Source: an uncultured Eubacteriales bacterium
GTDB lineage: Bacteria > Bacillota > Clostridia > Oscillospirales > CAG-382
Direction: 5' to 3'
Length of the DNA stretch: 10,424 nucleotides
NCBI GenBank assembly: GCA_934444485.1
Contig: CAKSCN010000091.1
Coordinates: forward strand, 1-10,424
Positions 1 to 6,117 of this stretch are shown here, piece after piece (positions within the stretch are counted from its first letter, which is position 1; every line of letters begins with the position of its first letter). The notes below the pieces were generated by a model, which searched no databases, was not told the DNA's origin, and was given only the letters and a program-made list of their open reading frames with translations. Position numbers and translations under genes: made by a program.

Positions 1-671
1 GCCTTGGGGTTATCGACGATTCTCGGATCGGTAACGAGGAAGCCCGATACGTCCGTCCAGTTTTCGTAGAGGTCGGCGTTCGCCGCTCTTGCCACTATAG
101 CTCCCGTTATATCCGAACCGCCTCTCGAGAAGGTCTTTATGGTGTCGTTCGGCATTGCGCCGTAAAAGCCGGGAATTACCGCACGCTTGCATACCGAAAG
201 TCTTTCGGACAGCACCTCGTTTGTTCTCTCGGAGTCAAACGAACCGTCGTCCGCAAAGAAGATAACCTCTGCCGCATCTATAAATTCATATCCGAGATAT
301 TCGGAAAGTATGCGTCCGTTGAGATATTCTCCTCGGCTTGCGGCGTAGTCTCGACCGGCTTTATGGAGAAGGCTCTGCTTTATGCGCTCAAACTCCTCGT
401 CGAGATTCATGTTGAGTCCGAGACCTCTTATGATAAGCTCGTAACGCTCCCTTATAATCTCGAAAACCTTTTCAAACTCCTCCGGGTTGTTTACCGAGTC
501 GTAGCAGCGGTAAAGAAGGTCGGTTACCTTTGTGTCCTCGGAATTTCTCTTTCCGGGTGCGGAGGGAACGACGTATCTTCTGCTTTCGTCCGCTCTCACG
601 ATTTCTGCAACTTTCTTAAACTGGTTGTCATCGGCAAGGCTGCTGCCGCCGAACTTTGCTATTTTTATCAT
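1..671 (-). CDS. lysC: Aspartate kinase, N-terminal about 223 residues (truncated by window edge)
   Basis: This gene encodes aspartate kinase, which phosphorylates L-aspartate in the first step of the lysine/threonine/methionine pathway in the cytosol. It reads leftward from an ATG at 669-671 and runs off the window with no stop, so about half of a usual 440-450 aa enzyme is present. Visible landmarks are KFGGSS (residues 6-11, nucleotide/phosphate binding), VVPSAPGKR (34-42), and further on TFSRGGSD and ENWTDVSGFLVTDPRIV, which match the family's RGGSD and ENWTDVDG...DPR signatures. The SAPGKR variant resembles the monofunctional AKIII type (B. subtilis YclM/LysC) more than the E. coli bifunctional enzymes. 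The regulatory ACT domains would lie outside the window. A GAGGAG ribosome binding site precedes the ATG. The 57-nt gap to the upstream hydrolase holds no obvious promoter or terminator and is too short for a lysine riboswitch, so cotranscription is likely (inference). Confidence 0.95.
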   Translation of the reverse strand, partial: MIKIAKFGGSSLADDNQFKKVAEIVRADESRRYVVPSAPGKRNSEDTKVTDLLYRCYDSVNNPEEFEKVFEIIRERYELIIRGLGLNMNLDEEFERIKQSLLHKAGRDYAASRGEYLNGRILSEYLGYEFIDAAEVIFFADDGSFDSERTNEVLSERLSVCKRAVIPGFYGAMPNDTIKTFSRGGSDITGAIVARAANADLYENWTDVSGFLVTDPRIVDNPK

Positions 672-728
672 CGGAAATGCTCCTCACGTTTATGCGTATG
701 TTGCGAATATGCGTTTATATGTTTTGTT

Positions 729-2186
729 TTATCGGATCTTTATTTCTGCGTCGGTTTTTGCTGTGACGGATCTGCCGTTTACCGTAATCTCACGGGTCTT
801 GTCTTCGGTGTTGACCACAGTAATGCTATCGCCGTTCATATCGGTGAAAAGTCTTGTGCCGGTGCTTACGGTTATCTTTTCTTTTCCGTCAACAAACAGG
901 TGCGCCGCACCGCCGCTTATCTTAACGGTGTACTCACGTCCGCACGTTCCGTATGTATATTCGCTGTCGAAGCCGCCGTCGTGTGCGCCCCAGTATATCG
1001 TATTTCCGCATCTCGATACGCCGTAAAGACGGGAGGTGAACTCAAGAACCGTCAGTATTGACGGACCGTAGTCCCCTATTCCCCAGCCGACATTCGATTC
1101 CGCTGTGAAGGGGTCGAACTGTTGGGTGAATTTTCCGCTCTTTGCGACGGCGTTTATGTACTTGTCGGCGAGTATCGGGATAAGGCTGTATCTTCCGTAC
1201 TGCTCAAGTGCAAGTATCGAACGCTGATATGTAAGCGACTGCGACTGTCCGCTCCAGTTGTTGACCTTTTCGTTTTTGAAGCATGGATCGTTTACGGCAA
1301 TTGACGGAAGCGGCATGGGAGTCCAGAATTCATCGGGGTTGAGAAGATGCTCATCGATGAATCTGTCCGCCATGTTACGTTCAAAACAGCCGTAGTACAT
1401 CGCCTTTATATTGCCCTGATAGAGGGTGTCGAGAAATTCGTTGTTCTTGTCGCGGTCGAAGAATGCGCCTCTGTCCTCACGCCACAGATAAGAGCGCATC
1501 TTATCCTTTACCTTCTTCGCCTCAGTGCGCCAGAAATCGCCCTTTCCGTTTCCGAGAATATCCGAAATTTCGGCAAGCACACGTCTGTTTTCGTGGGAGT
1601 ATCCCATAAAATCCATCGATTCAAACGGTGCCGGGGTATCCTCCGGGGGATATTCCTTATCCCAGCCGCCGTGAAAGCCCTTGAGTCTCTCGCTTCCGTC
1701 CTCGCCGAGATCCCACATACACCATACCTCAAGACAGCCGTCGCCGTCGGAATCTCTCGTGTCCCAGAGGTGTTTGTCGAACTTTTCGAGAGTCGAGTAA
1801 AGGTATTCGAGGTAATCCTTCTTCTGTTCGGCAAGATAGTACATATTGAGCGCGTGTCTCGGGAAGCAGTTGCCCTGATAGTGGGTGAATATCGGATCAA
1901 GCTTTCCGTCCTCGCACGATATCTGACCCGGTATTCTTCCGTCCTCACGCTGACAATCCATAAAGAAGAGCTGATTGTTGAGAGCAACCTCAAGGTTTCT
2001 CTTGGCGTACATTTCTCCGCCCATGGGCTGAGTCTCAAGCCAGATGCTCGTGTAACCTCCGCCCTCTATAAGCACGTTTCTTCCGGCGAAATCCTTTATG
2101 TTGTTGAGTGCCGCCTTTTCCGCTTTTTCATAAACCGACATAAGCTTCTCATCGCCGCACGAAAACTTTGTATACGCTTTGTTCAT
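729..2186 (-). CDS. Glycoside hydrolase, six-hairpin (alpha/alpha)6 barrel, GH63/mannosylglycerate hydrolase-like
   Basis: This is a predicted cytosolic carbohydrate-active enzyme of 485 aa with no signal peptide. The start is ATG 2184-2186, preceded by a GGAGGA site. An in-frame extension up to 2282 would run into the upstream gene and lacks a ribosome site. The body is helical with the aromatic/acidic patterns of six-hairpin glycosidases: QREDGRIPG (79-87), DSDGDGCLEVW (145-155), WDLGEDGSER (158-167), FDPFTAESNVGWG (357-369). By analogy with GH63/MGH enzymes, D163 is a plausible general acid and E363 a plausible base; both assignments are inference. Residues from about 395 look like a small beta-rich C-terminal domain. 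The substrate cannot be read from sequence; glucosides, mannosyl compatible solutes and other alpha-linked sugars are all possible. It sits 17 nt after the hemolysin-III gene and 57 nt before aspartate kinase, so is probably in their transcript, though no metabolic link is obvious. Confidence 0.85.
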   Translation of the reverse strand: MNKAYTKFSCGDEKLMSVYEKAEKAALNNIKDFAGRNVLIEGGGYTSIWLETQPMGGEMYAKRNLEVALNNQLFFMDCQREDGRIPGQISCEDGKLDPIFTHYQGNCFPRHALNMYYLAEQKKDYLEYLYSTLEKFDKHLWDTRDSDGDGCLEVWCMWDLGEDGSERLKGFHGGWDKEYPPEDTPAPFESMDFMGYSHENRRVLAEISDILGNGKGDFWRTEAKKVKDKMRSYLWREDRGAFFDRDKNNEFLDTLYQGNIKAMYYGCFERNMADRFIDEHLLNPDEFWTPMPLPSIAVNDPCFKNEKVNNWSGQSQSLTYQRSILALEQYGRYSLIPILADKYINAVAKSGKFTQQFDPFTAESNVGWGIGDYGPSILTVLEFTSRLYGVSRCGNTIYWGAHDGGFDSEYTYGTCGREYTVKISGGAAHLFVDGKEKITVSTGTRLFTDMNGDSITVVNTEDKTREITVNGRSVTAKTDAEIKIR

Positions 2187-2203
2187 TCTGTCAATTCCTC
2201 CAT

Positions 2204-2884
2204 TTACCCTTTGAGAGGTATTACGTAAAATAGTATTGAAAAATATTGCAGTATGCTGCCTGCAAGCACAAAAAAGTGCCACACAGAATGCATATATCTT
2301 ATTTTTTTCATCGCATAGAATATTATTCCGACCGTGTACGCCGCACCGCCTGCGACCATGAGTATCATTCCGTTGCGGTCAATGCCTGCCGCAAAAGCAC
2401 GGAAGCCTATCACTATAGCCCATCCGCTTGCAATGTAGGCAATCATTGAAAACACCTTTGATTTCTCGATGCTCACCGCATTAAAAACTATCCCGAGAAC
2501 CGCAACGAGCCACACTATTCCGAACACCGTCCATGCAAGCGGCTTATTGACGTTGCGCAGAGTAACAAGCGTCACGGGAGTGTAGGTTCCGGCTATGAGA
2601 AGGAATATCGAGGTGTGATCAAACACACGGAAAACGTACTTTGCCTTTTTGTTCACTATGGCGTGGTAGAGAGTTGACATTGTGTAGAGGATTATGAGGG
2701 TCGCACCGTAAACCGCTCCGCCGACGACGCTCCATGCGTTGCCGTGAATTGCGGCGAAAACGACGAGCAAAACGCACCCTGCCACCGCAAGACACGCACC
2801 TATGCCGTGAGATATCGAGCTGAACAGCTCCTCCCCGAGAGTATAGCTCGGAAGGACTCTCTCCTTCTTTTCCTTTTCGCTCAC
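2204..2884 (-). CDS. trhA: PAQR-family / hemolysin III membrane protein (TrhA-like)
   Basis: This 226-aa integral membrane protein belongs to the hemolysin III / YqfA / PAQR family and has about seven hydrophobic segments. Family members are implicated in membrane-lipid and energy homeostasis; haemolytic activity is not generally established. Family marks are EELFSSISHGIG (18-29), an S-x3-H pair (S70, H74 in STLYH), DH at 89-90 followed by LIAGTYTP, and an H-x3-H motif (H199, H203) near the last helix. These are the presumed zinc ligands of the PAQR fold, so the site looks intact. The start is a GTG at 2884, set about 9 nt after GGAGGG. The ATG at 2892 lies almost against the ribosome site and reads only three codons (MRP) before a stop, so it cannot start this gene. 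It is the first gene after promoter 2941-2969 and is followed after 17 nt by the hydrolase. Confidence 0.93.
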   Translation of the reverse strand: MSEKEKKERVLPSYTLGEELFSSISHGIGACLAVAGCVLLVVFAAIHGNAWSVVGGAVYGATLIILYTMSTLYHAIVNKKAKYVFRVFDHTSIFLLIAGTYTPVTLVTLRNVNKPLAWTVFGIVWLVAVLGIVFNAVSIEKSKVFSMIAYIASGWAIVIGFRAFAAGIDRNGMILMVAGGAAYTVGIIFYAMKKIRYMHSVWHFFVLAGSILQYFSILFYVIPLKG

Positions 2885-2893
2885 GGTCTCATC

Positions 2894-2899
2894 CCCTCC
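2894..2899 (-). promoter_or_regulatory. Ribosome binding site that fixes the GTG start of trhA
   Basis: The minus strand reads GGAGGG here, 9 nt before the GTG at 2884. The nearer ATG (2892-2890) has essentially no spacing and opens a three-codon frame (ATG AGA CCG TGA) whose stop overlaps the GTG, so the site selects GTG. Confidence 0.75.
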
Positions 2900-2940
2900 G
2901 ACACCTTATTTTCCCATAATTACAACATGGCGTATTTTAC

Positions 2941-2969
2941 ATTATATGAGTTTTTGAGCCTTACGTCAA
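2941..2969 (-). promoter_or_regulatory. Sigma-A promoter for trhA-hydrolase-lysC transcript
   Basis: On the minus strand, TTGACG (2969-2964) is followed after exactly 17 nt by TATAAT (2946-2941). That is 5/6 and 6/6 against the housekeeping consensus. The start point is predicted near 2934, giving a roughly 50-nt leader before the GTG of trhA. No other good promoter is seen before the two downstream genes. Confidence 0.88.
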
Positions 2970-2975
2970 GCATAA

Positions 2976-3011
2976 AAAAGTTAGTAATGTACTGCCCAAT
3001 TGTTAACTTTT
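2976..3011. repeat. 8-bp inverted repeat between the divergent promoters
   Basis: AAAAGTTA at 2976-2983 is the exact reverse complement of TAACTTTT at 3004-3011, separated by 20 nt. It lies just upstream of both divergent -35 elements, where a regulator could act on both. The region is AT-rich, so chance is a real alternative. Confidence 0.35.
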
Positions 3012-3030
3012 GATTTACTAAAAAATCCTC

Positions 3031-3059
3031 TTGACAATAGAACATTTGTGTGGTACAAT
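3031..3059 (+). promoter_or_regulatory. Sigma-A promoter for the Y-family polymerase gene
   Basis: TTGACA (3031-3036, perfect -35) and TACAAT (3054-3059, 5/6 -10) are separated by 17 nt. The start point is predicted near 3066, inside the LexA-like box. The leader to the ATG at 3102 is about 36 nt. This placement rules out upstream in-frame starts such as the one at 3000. Confidence 0.9.
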
Positions 3060-3065
3060 TGTTTA

Positions 3066-3077
3066 GTACAAAAGTTC
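3066..3077. promoter_or_regulatory. Putative LexA (SOS) operator at the polymerase start site
   Basis: GTACAAAAGTTC matches the Firmicutes SOS core GAAC-N4-GTTC at 7 of 8 specified positions and is followed by G, as in the extended CGAAC...GTTCG form. It covers the predicted transcription start, a classic repressor position. A weaker second match, GAACATTTGTGT (3040-3051, 6 of 8), lies in the -35/-10 spacer. The SOS role is inferred from match, position and the gene controlled. Confidence 0.6.
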
Positions 3078-3101
3078 GATAAATTGAATACGGAGGCAAT
3101 T

Positions 3102-4424
3102 ATGGAAAGCGAAATTTGCGCAAAGCCCTATCAAAACTACATTGACGGCAACGGAATAAACAGCGGCAGAGTGGTTCTGCATTCGGATATGAACAACTTT
3201 TTTGCGAGCGTTGAGTGTATGCTGAAACCGGAGCTTACAGCGTTTCCCGTTGCGGTGTGCGGAAGCGAGGAGGACAGGCACGGCATAGTTCTTGCGAAGA
3301 ATTACAAAGCAAAGGAATACGGCATAAAGACGGCGGAACCCGTATGCTCGGCGCTCAAGAAATGTCCGAGGCTTGTTATCGCAGAGCCGCACTACGACCT
3401 TTACATGGAATACTCGCACCGTGCGAGGAAAATATACTCCGAGTACACCGACCGTGTCGAGCCGTTCGGAGCGGATGAAGCGTGGCTTGAGCTGACGAAG
3501 TGTCACGGGGTGAAAAACCTCTCGGACGGATTGCGCATTGCCGAAGAGATACGAGGCAGGATAAAGCGTGAGCTCGGGCTTACGGTATCGGTCGGTGTCA
3601 GCGACAACAAGGCTTTCGCAAAGCTCGGTTCGGACTACAAAAAACCGGATGCGGTCTCCGTCATGTCGCCGGAAAACTACGCCGAACGCATAATGCCGCT
3701 TGACATCTCGGAGCTTATCTTCGCAGGTCCGAAAACTGTTGCCCGTCTTTCACGCTTCGGGCTTCACACCGTCGCAGACGTCGTAAAAAGCAGCCGTTCG
3801 TTCATGCGCACGCTTCTCGGCGTCGGAGGTGAAAGGCTGTGGCTCTCCGCTTCGGGGTACGACGACTCTCCTGTCTCGCAGTTCGGAGAGTTTGTGCCGC
3901 TCAAATCTCTCGGAAACTCCTTCACGCCGCCAAGAGATCTTTCAAGCGACGAGGACGTCCGTATAATTCTCACGATGCTTGCCGACACCGTTGCCTCACG
4001 TCTGCGTAAGCACTCCCTGAAAGCCTCGGGAATATCGCTGAGCGTGCGTTCGTCGGAGCTTCGGACAAGCGAAAAGCAATGCTCTCTCGGAAAAGCTACC
4101 GACTGCACCAATACGGTTTTCAAGGAGGCGTACAGGCTTTTTTCGTCATCCTTTTCGGATATGCTGCAAGGCGGTATCAGGAGTATGGGGATACGGTGCT
4201 TTGCCCTCTCTCCGGCAGGCACGGGCATACAGCTTTCCATGTTCGACACCGACCGTGAGCGTCTCGAAAAGCTCTCGAAAATAGACAGGACGGTGGATGC
4301 GATACGCAAAAGATACGGCAAACACGCACTCGACAGCGGAGTGATACTGCGCAATCCGAGTCTTGCCGGGATAAAGCCGTGCGACGAAACTGCCATGCGT
4401 TCCTCGTTCAGACTCGAAAGTTAA
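3102..4424 (+). CDS. Y-family translesion DNA polymerase (DinB/UmuC-like)
   Basis: This 440-aa error-prone polymerase of the Pol IV/UmuC superfamily copies past damaged bases. Palm/finger marks are SDMNNFFASVE (28-38) with catalytic D29 and F34 at the steric-gate position that excludes ribonucleotides, then PHYDLYMEYS (96-105) and VEPFGADEAW (119-128) with catalytic D125/E126. A SVGVSDNKAFAKLGSDYKKP block follows, then a helix-hairpin-helix region (ELIFAGPKTVARL) and a little-finger domain. QLSMF (377-381) matches the beta-clamp binding motif QL[SD]LF. The start is ATG 3102, 5 nt after GGAGG (3092-3096); upstream in-frame codons precede the predicted transcript start. It carries about 22 extra residues before the first beta strand and NN where classical DinB has DA or DC. 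DinB versus UmuC/UvrX-like subgroup cannot be settled by eye, so no symbol is given. Probably monocistronic and SOS-controlled (inference). Confidence 0.95.
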   Translation: MESEICAKPYQNYIDGNGINSGRVVLHSDMNNFFASVECMLKPELTAFPVAVCGSEEDRHGIVLAKNYKAKEYGIKTAEPVCSALKKCPRLVIAEPHYDLYMEYSHRARKIYSEYTDRVEPFGADEAWLELTKCHGVKNLSDGLRIAEEIRGRIKRELGLTVSVGVSDNKAFAKLGSDYKKPDAVSVMSPENYAERIMPLDISELIFAGPKTVARLSRFGLHTVADVVKSSRSFMRTLLGVGGERLWLSASGYDDSPVSQFGEFVPLKSLGNSFTPPRDLSSDEDVRIILTMLADTVASRLRKHSLKASGISLSVRSSELRTSEKQCSLGKATDCTNTVFKEAYRLFSSSFSDMLQGGIRSMGIRCFALSPAGTGIQLSMFDTDRERLEKLSKIDRTVDAIRKRYGKHALDSGVILRNPSLAGIKPCDETAMRSSFRLES

Positions 4425-4426
4425 AT

Positions 4427-4447
4427 TTCGTTAACAAATGTTACGAA
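4427..4447. repeat. Short dyad just after the polymerase stop codon
   Basis: TTCG-(T)-TAACA-AA-TGTTA-CGAA pairs over 9 bp with one bulged T and a 2-nt centre, starting 3 nt after the stop codon. A T-run follows at 4463-4468 but is 15 nt from the stem, and the stem is AT-rich, so it is a poor intrinsic terminator. The tight centre is equally consistent with a protein-binding operator upstream of the 4472 promoter. Confidence 0.35.
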
Positions 4448-4471
4448 TCGAGAAAATTTCCGTTTTTTCAC

Positions 4472-4500
4472 TTGACAAGGACGTATTTTGATTATAAAAT
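4472..4500 (+). promoter_or_regulatory. Sigma-A promoter for the membrane-protein pair
   Basis: TTGACA (4472-4477) is a perfect -35. TAAAAT (4495-4500) follows at 17 nt; TATAAA (4493-4498) at 15 nt is an overlapping alternative. The next start codon is 45 nt downstream at 4545. Confidence 0.75.
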
Positions 4501-4544
4501 GTGTACAATACTATATTAGCAGACATATTTATTGAGGTGAAGAG

Positions 4545-5372
4545 ATGCGACATCCGAAGCTCGGAGAACTTAAAAAGCAGATAAAGAAAAACAAGCCGGT
4601 TTTTATTACCTACGCCGTACTGAGACTTATCGTTGTGCTGATTCTCATACGTTCCGTTTTACGTGCCGACTATCAGAGTGCGTTTTACTGCGTTCTGACG
4701 CTTATTCTGTTTTTCATTCCGGCATTCATGGAGAAAAACTTCGGCATTGTTCTTCCGAATACTCTCGAAATATTCATTCTCGGCTTCGTCTTTGCAGCGG
4801 AGATACTCGGCGAGCTTAGGTGCTATTACCTCACCATTCCCCACTGGGACACAATGCTTCACACGATAAATGGCTTTTTGTGTGCGGCGTTCGGATTTTG
4901 CCTCGTTGACATTCTCACACGCAACAAGAATCTCAAATTCAGTCTGTCCCCCGTTTACATGGCGATAGCGGCATTCTGCTTCTCTATGACGATAGGCGTG
5001 CTGTGGGAGTTTTTCGAATTCTCGGCGGACTGCCTTTTCGGCACGGATATGCAAAAGGACACGGTTATCACGGTGATAAACTCGGTTACGCTCAATCCGA
5101 GCGGTGAAAATTCGGCGGTAAGCATAAAGGGCATAACGGAAACTGTTGTCAATGGCGAAAGGCTCCCCATAGACGGCTATCTTGACATAGGTCTTTTCGA
5201 CACGATGAAGGATCTCATGGTGAATTTTGTCGGAGCCGTCGTATTCAGCACCATAGGCTATTTTTACGTAAAGGCACGGGGCAAGGGCAAATTCGCAAAG
5301 CACTTTATCCCCGAGATAATCGACGAACCGTCGGAGGGCGGAAGCGAAGGAGAAAATGAAACCGACATTTAA
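4545..5372 (+). CDS. Multi-pass membrane protein, DUF2238/YjdF-like
   Basis: This 275-aa integral membrane protein of unknown biochemical role has a basic N-terminus (KKQIKKNK) followed by about six or seven hydrophobic segments. It resembles the DUF2238/YjdF group, judged from polar motifs inside or beside helices: HWDTMLH (100-106), GVLWEFFEFSAD (151-162) and, near the last helix, LFDTMKDLMVNFVG. Together these place His, Asp and Glu residues in the membrane, which could form a metal or catalytic site (inference). Unusual is a polar segment of about 50 residues (roughly 166-215) between the WE..E motif and the last helix. The C-terminus is acidic. The start is ATG 4545, 6 nt after GAGGTG. 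The last 17 nt overlap the next gene, suggesting translational coupling. Family assignment is by remembered motifs and is moderate. Confidence 0.85.
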   Translation: MRHPKLGELKKQIKKNKPVFITYAVLRLIVVLILIRSVLRADYQSAFYCVLTLILFFIPAFMEKNFGIVLPNTLEIFILGFVFAAEILGELRCYYLTIPHWDTMLHTINGFLCAAFGFCLVDILTRNKNLKFSLSPVYMAIAAFCFSMTIGVLWEFFEFSADCLFGTDMQKDTVITVINSVTLNPSGENSAVSIKGITETVVNGERLPIDGYLDIGLFDTMKDLMVNFVGAVVFSTIGYFYVKARGKGKFAKHFIPEIIDEPSEGGSEGENETDI

Positions 5373-5691
5373 GGAACGCCTGAAGAGGCTGTACGACATA
5401 GTAAAAAAATTCGTAATCGACATCATACACAAGCTTGAAGACAAGCGCAACCTCGCCATATTTTTCTGCGTGCTTGCCGTGATGAGTGCGCCTATATGGC
5501 TGTTTTACCTTCTTGCGGTTGTCTTCGACATAAAGGCGCTGTACGCCGTTGCGTCGGTTTACTGGGCGTTCTGGGCAGGACCGATGACGCCGTTCTTTCC
5601 TCTCTGCGTTGCGATAACGCTCGGAATAAGGAAGCTTTTGGATAAATTCCTTTGGGGTAATGACAGGAAAGACAAAACCGGCGAACGGTGA
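5356..5691 (+). CDS. Small two-helix membrane protein of unknown function
   Basis: This 111-aa protein has a basic, amphipathic N-terminal helix (residues 1-31, rich in K/R with periodic hydrophobics), two hydrophobic segments (about 33-57 and 61-91) and a charged tail (GNDRKDKTGER). No family is recognised. The segment YWAFWAGPMTPFFP (69-82) is aromatic- and proline-rich and would be a useful search seed. The start is ATG 5356, preceded by AAGGAG at only 3 nt spacing. It begins inside the last 17 nt of the YjdF-like gene in another frame, so coupled translation is likely, and the two proteins may act in the same membrane complex (inference from overlap). The transcript probably ends at the hairpin at 5729-5769. 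Confidence 0.82.
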   Translation: MKPTFKERLKRLYDIVKKFVIDIIHKLEDKRNLAIFFCVLAVMSAPIWLFYLLAVVFDIKALYAVASVYWAFWAGPMTPFFPLCVAITLGIRKLLDKFLWGNDRKDKTGER

Positions 5692-5728
5692 ACGGCGTCT
5701 ACGCAAACAGCCGATACAAGAATACATA

Positions 5729-5769
5729 GTGCGGAACATGGTATTTTTCACGTGTTGCGCACATTTTTT
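5729..5769 (+). terminator. Intrinsic terminator after the membrane-protein pair
   Basis: Arms 5729-5740 (GTGCGGAACATG) and 5751-5762 (CGTGTTGCGCAC) pair over 12 positions with one G-G mismatch and one G-U wobble. The loop is 10 nt, and six T residues follow at 5764-5769. It separates the membrane-protein transcript from the three-gene cluster beginning at 5827. Confidence 0.85.
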
Positions 5770-5826
5770 ATGTCATCGGCATAGTATACATCAAAAGCGC
5801 AAATAACGCAAAGGCAGGTAGATTTT

Positions 5827-6072
5827 ATGATAGACAAGAACGCACTCGAGGGTTTTCTGAAGCTTTCCGACGAAGAAATGCGGCTCAAGCTTGAAGATGC
5901 GGCGTCTGCGGCAGGTGCCGACAGGTCAAAGGTCAAGGTGCTTCTCGGAGACACGTCGAAGCTCAGAAAGGTTATATCGAGTCTCACTCCCGAGGATGCT
6001 GAACGCATGATAAATATGTTCGGCAGAGGCAACGCACAAAAAATCGCCGACGCACTCACGAAAAAGGACTGA
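5827..6072 (+). CDS. Small helical protein, first gene of a three-gene cluster
   Basis: This 81-aa soluble, charged, almost entirely helical protein has no signal peptide or membrane segment. Two helical blocks are visible: LSDEEMRLKLEDAASAAG (13-30) and LTPEDAERMINMFGRG (53-68), with a DRSKVKVLLGDTSKLRKV stretch between. The LS.EE and LTPEDAE openings look like two N-caps of similar helices, possibly an internal duplication. Its pattern resembles small uncharacterised proteins I recall from Clostridia; I cannot name a family. The start is ATG 5827, with only a weak AGG-type ribosome site 8 nt upstream. No convincing sigma-A promoter is found in the 57 nt between the preceding terminator and the gene, so an alternative sigma factor is possible (speculative). 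The next gene follows after 45 nt on the same strand. Confidence 0.8.
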   Translation: MIDKNALEGFLKLSDEEMRLKLEDAASAAGADRSKVKVLLGDTSKLRKVISSLTPEDAERMINMFGRGNAQKIADALTKKD

Positions 6073-6117
6073 CGGCAGAGTCAAAGTTCCGTTCTGAGAA
6101 AGGATACGGTGACAATC

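Noticed and set aside
672..728. Lysine riboswitch or separate promoter before aspartate kinase
   Set aside because: The gap is 57 nt, far too short for an L-box, and no -35/-10 pair is visible; only short imperfect repeats of TATGCG/CGTTTAT occur.
1347..2228. Plus-strand open frame of 293 codons opposite the glycoside hydrolase
   Set aside because: It lies antisense to a gene with clear family motifs and a good ribosome site, has no ribosome site of its own, and its composition (Val/Ser/Arg/Cys-rich) is typical of a shadow frame.
3000..3101. Upstream extension of the polymerase by 34 residues
   Set aside because: The extension would begin before the predicted promoter and transcription start, and the ATG at 3102 has a proper GGAGG.
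4659..5459. Minus-strand open frame of 266 codons opposite the YjdF-like gene
   Set aside because: It is rich in charged and aromatic residues without domain pattern, and the sense strand gives a coherent multi-pass membrane protein with promoter and ribosome site.
5771..5800. Possible promoter before the three-gene cluster (TATACA, or sigma-E-like CATAGTAT)
   Set aside because: No matching -35 is found at a proper distance for either sigma factor; the resemblance is too weak to annotate.
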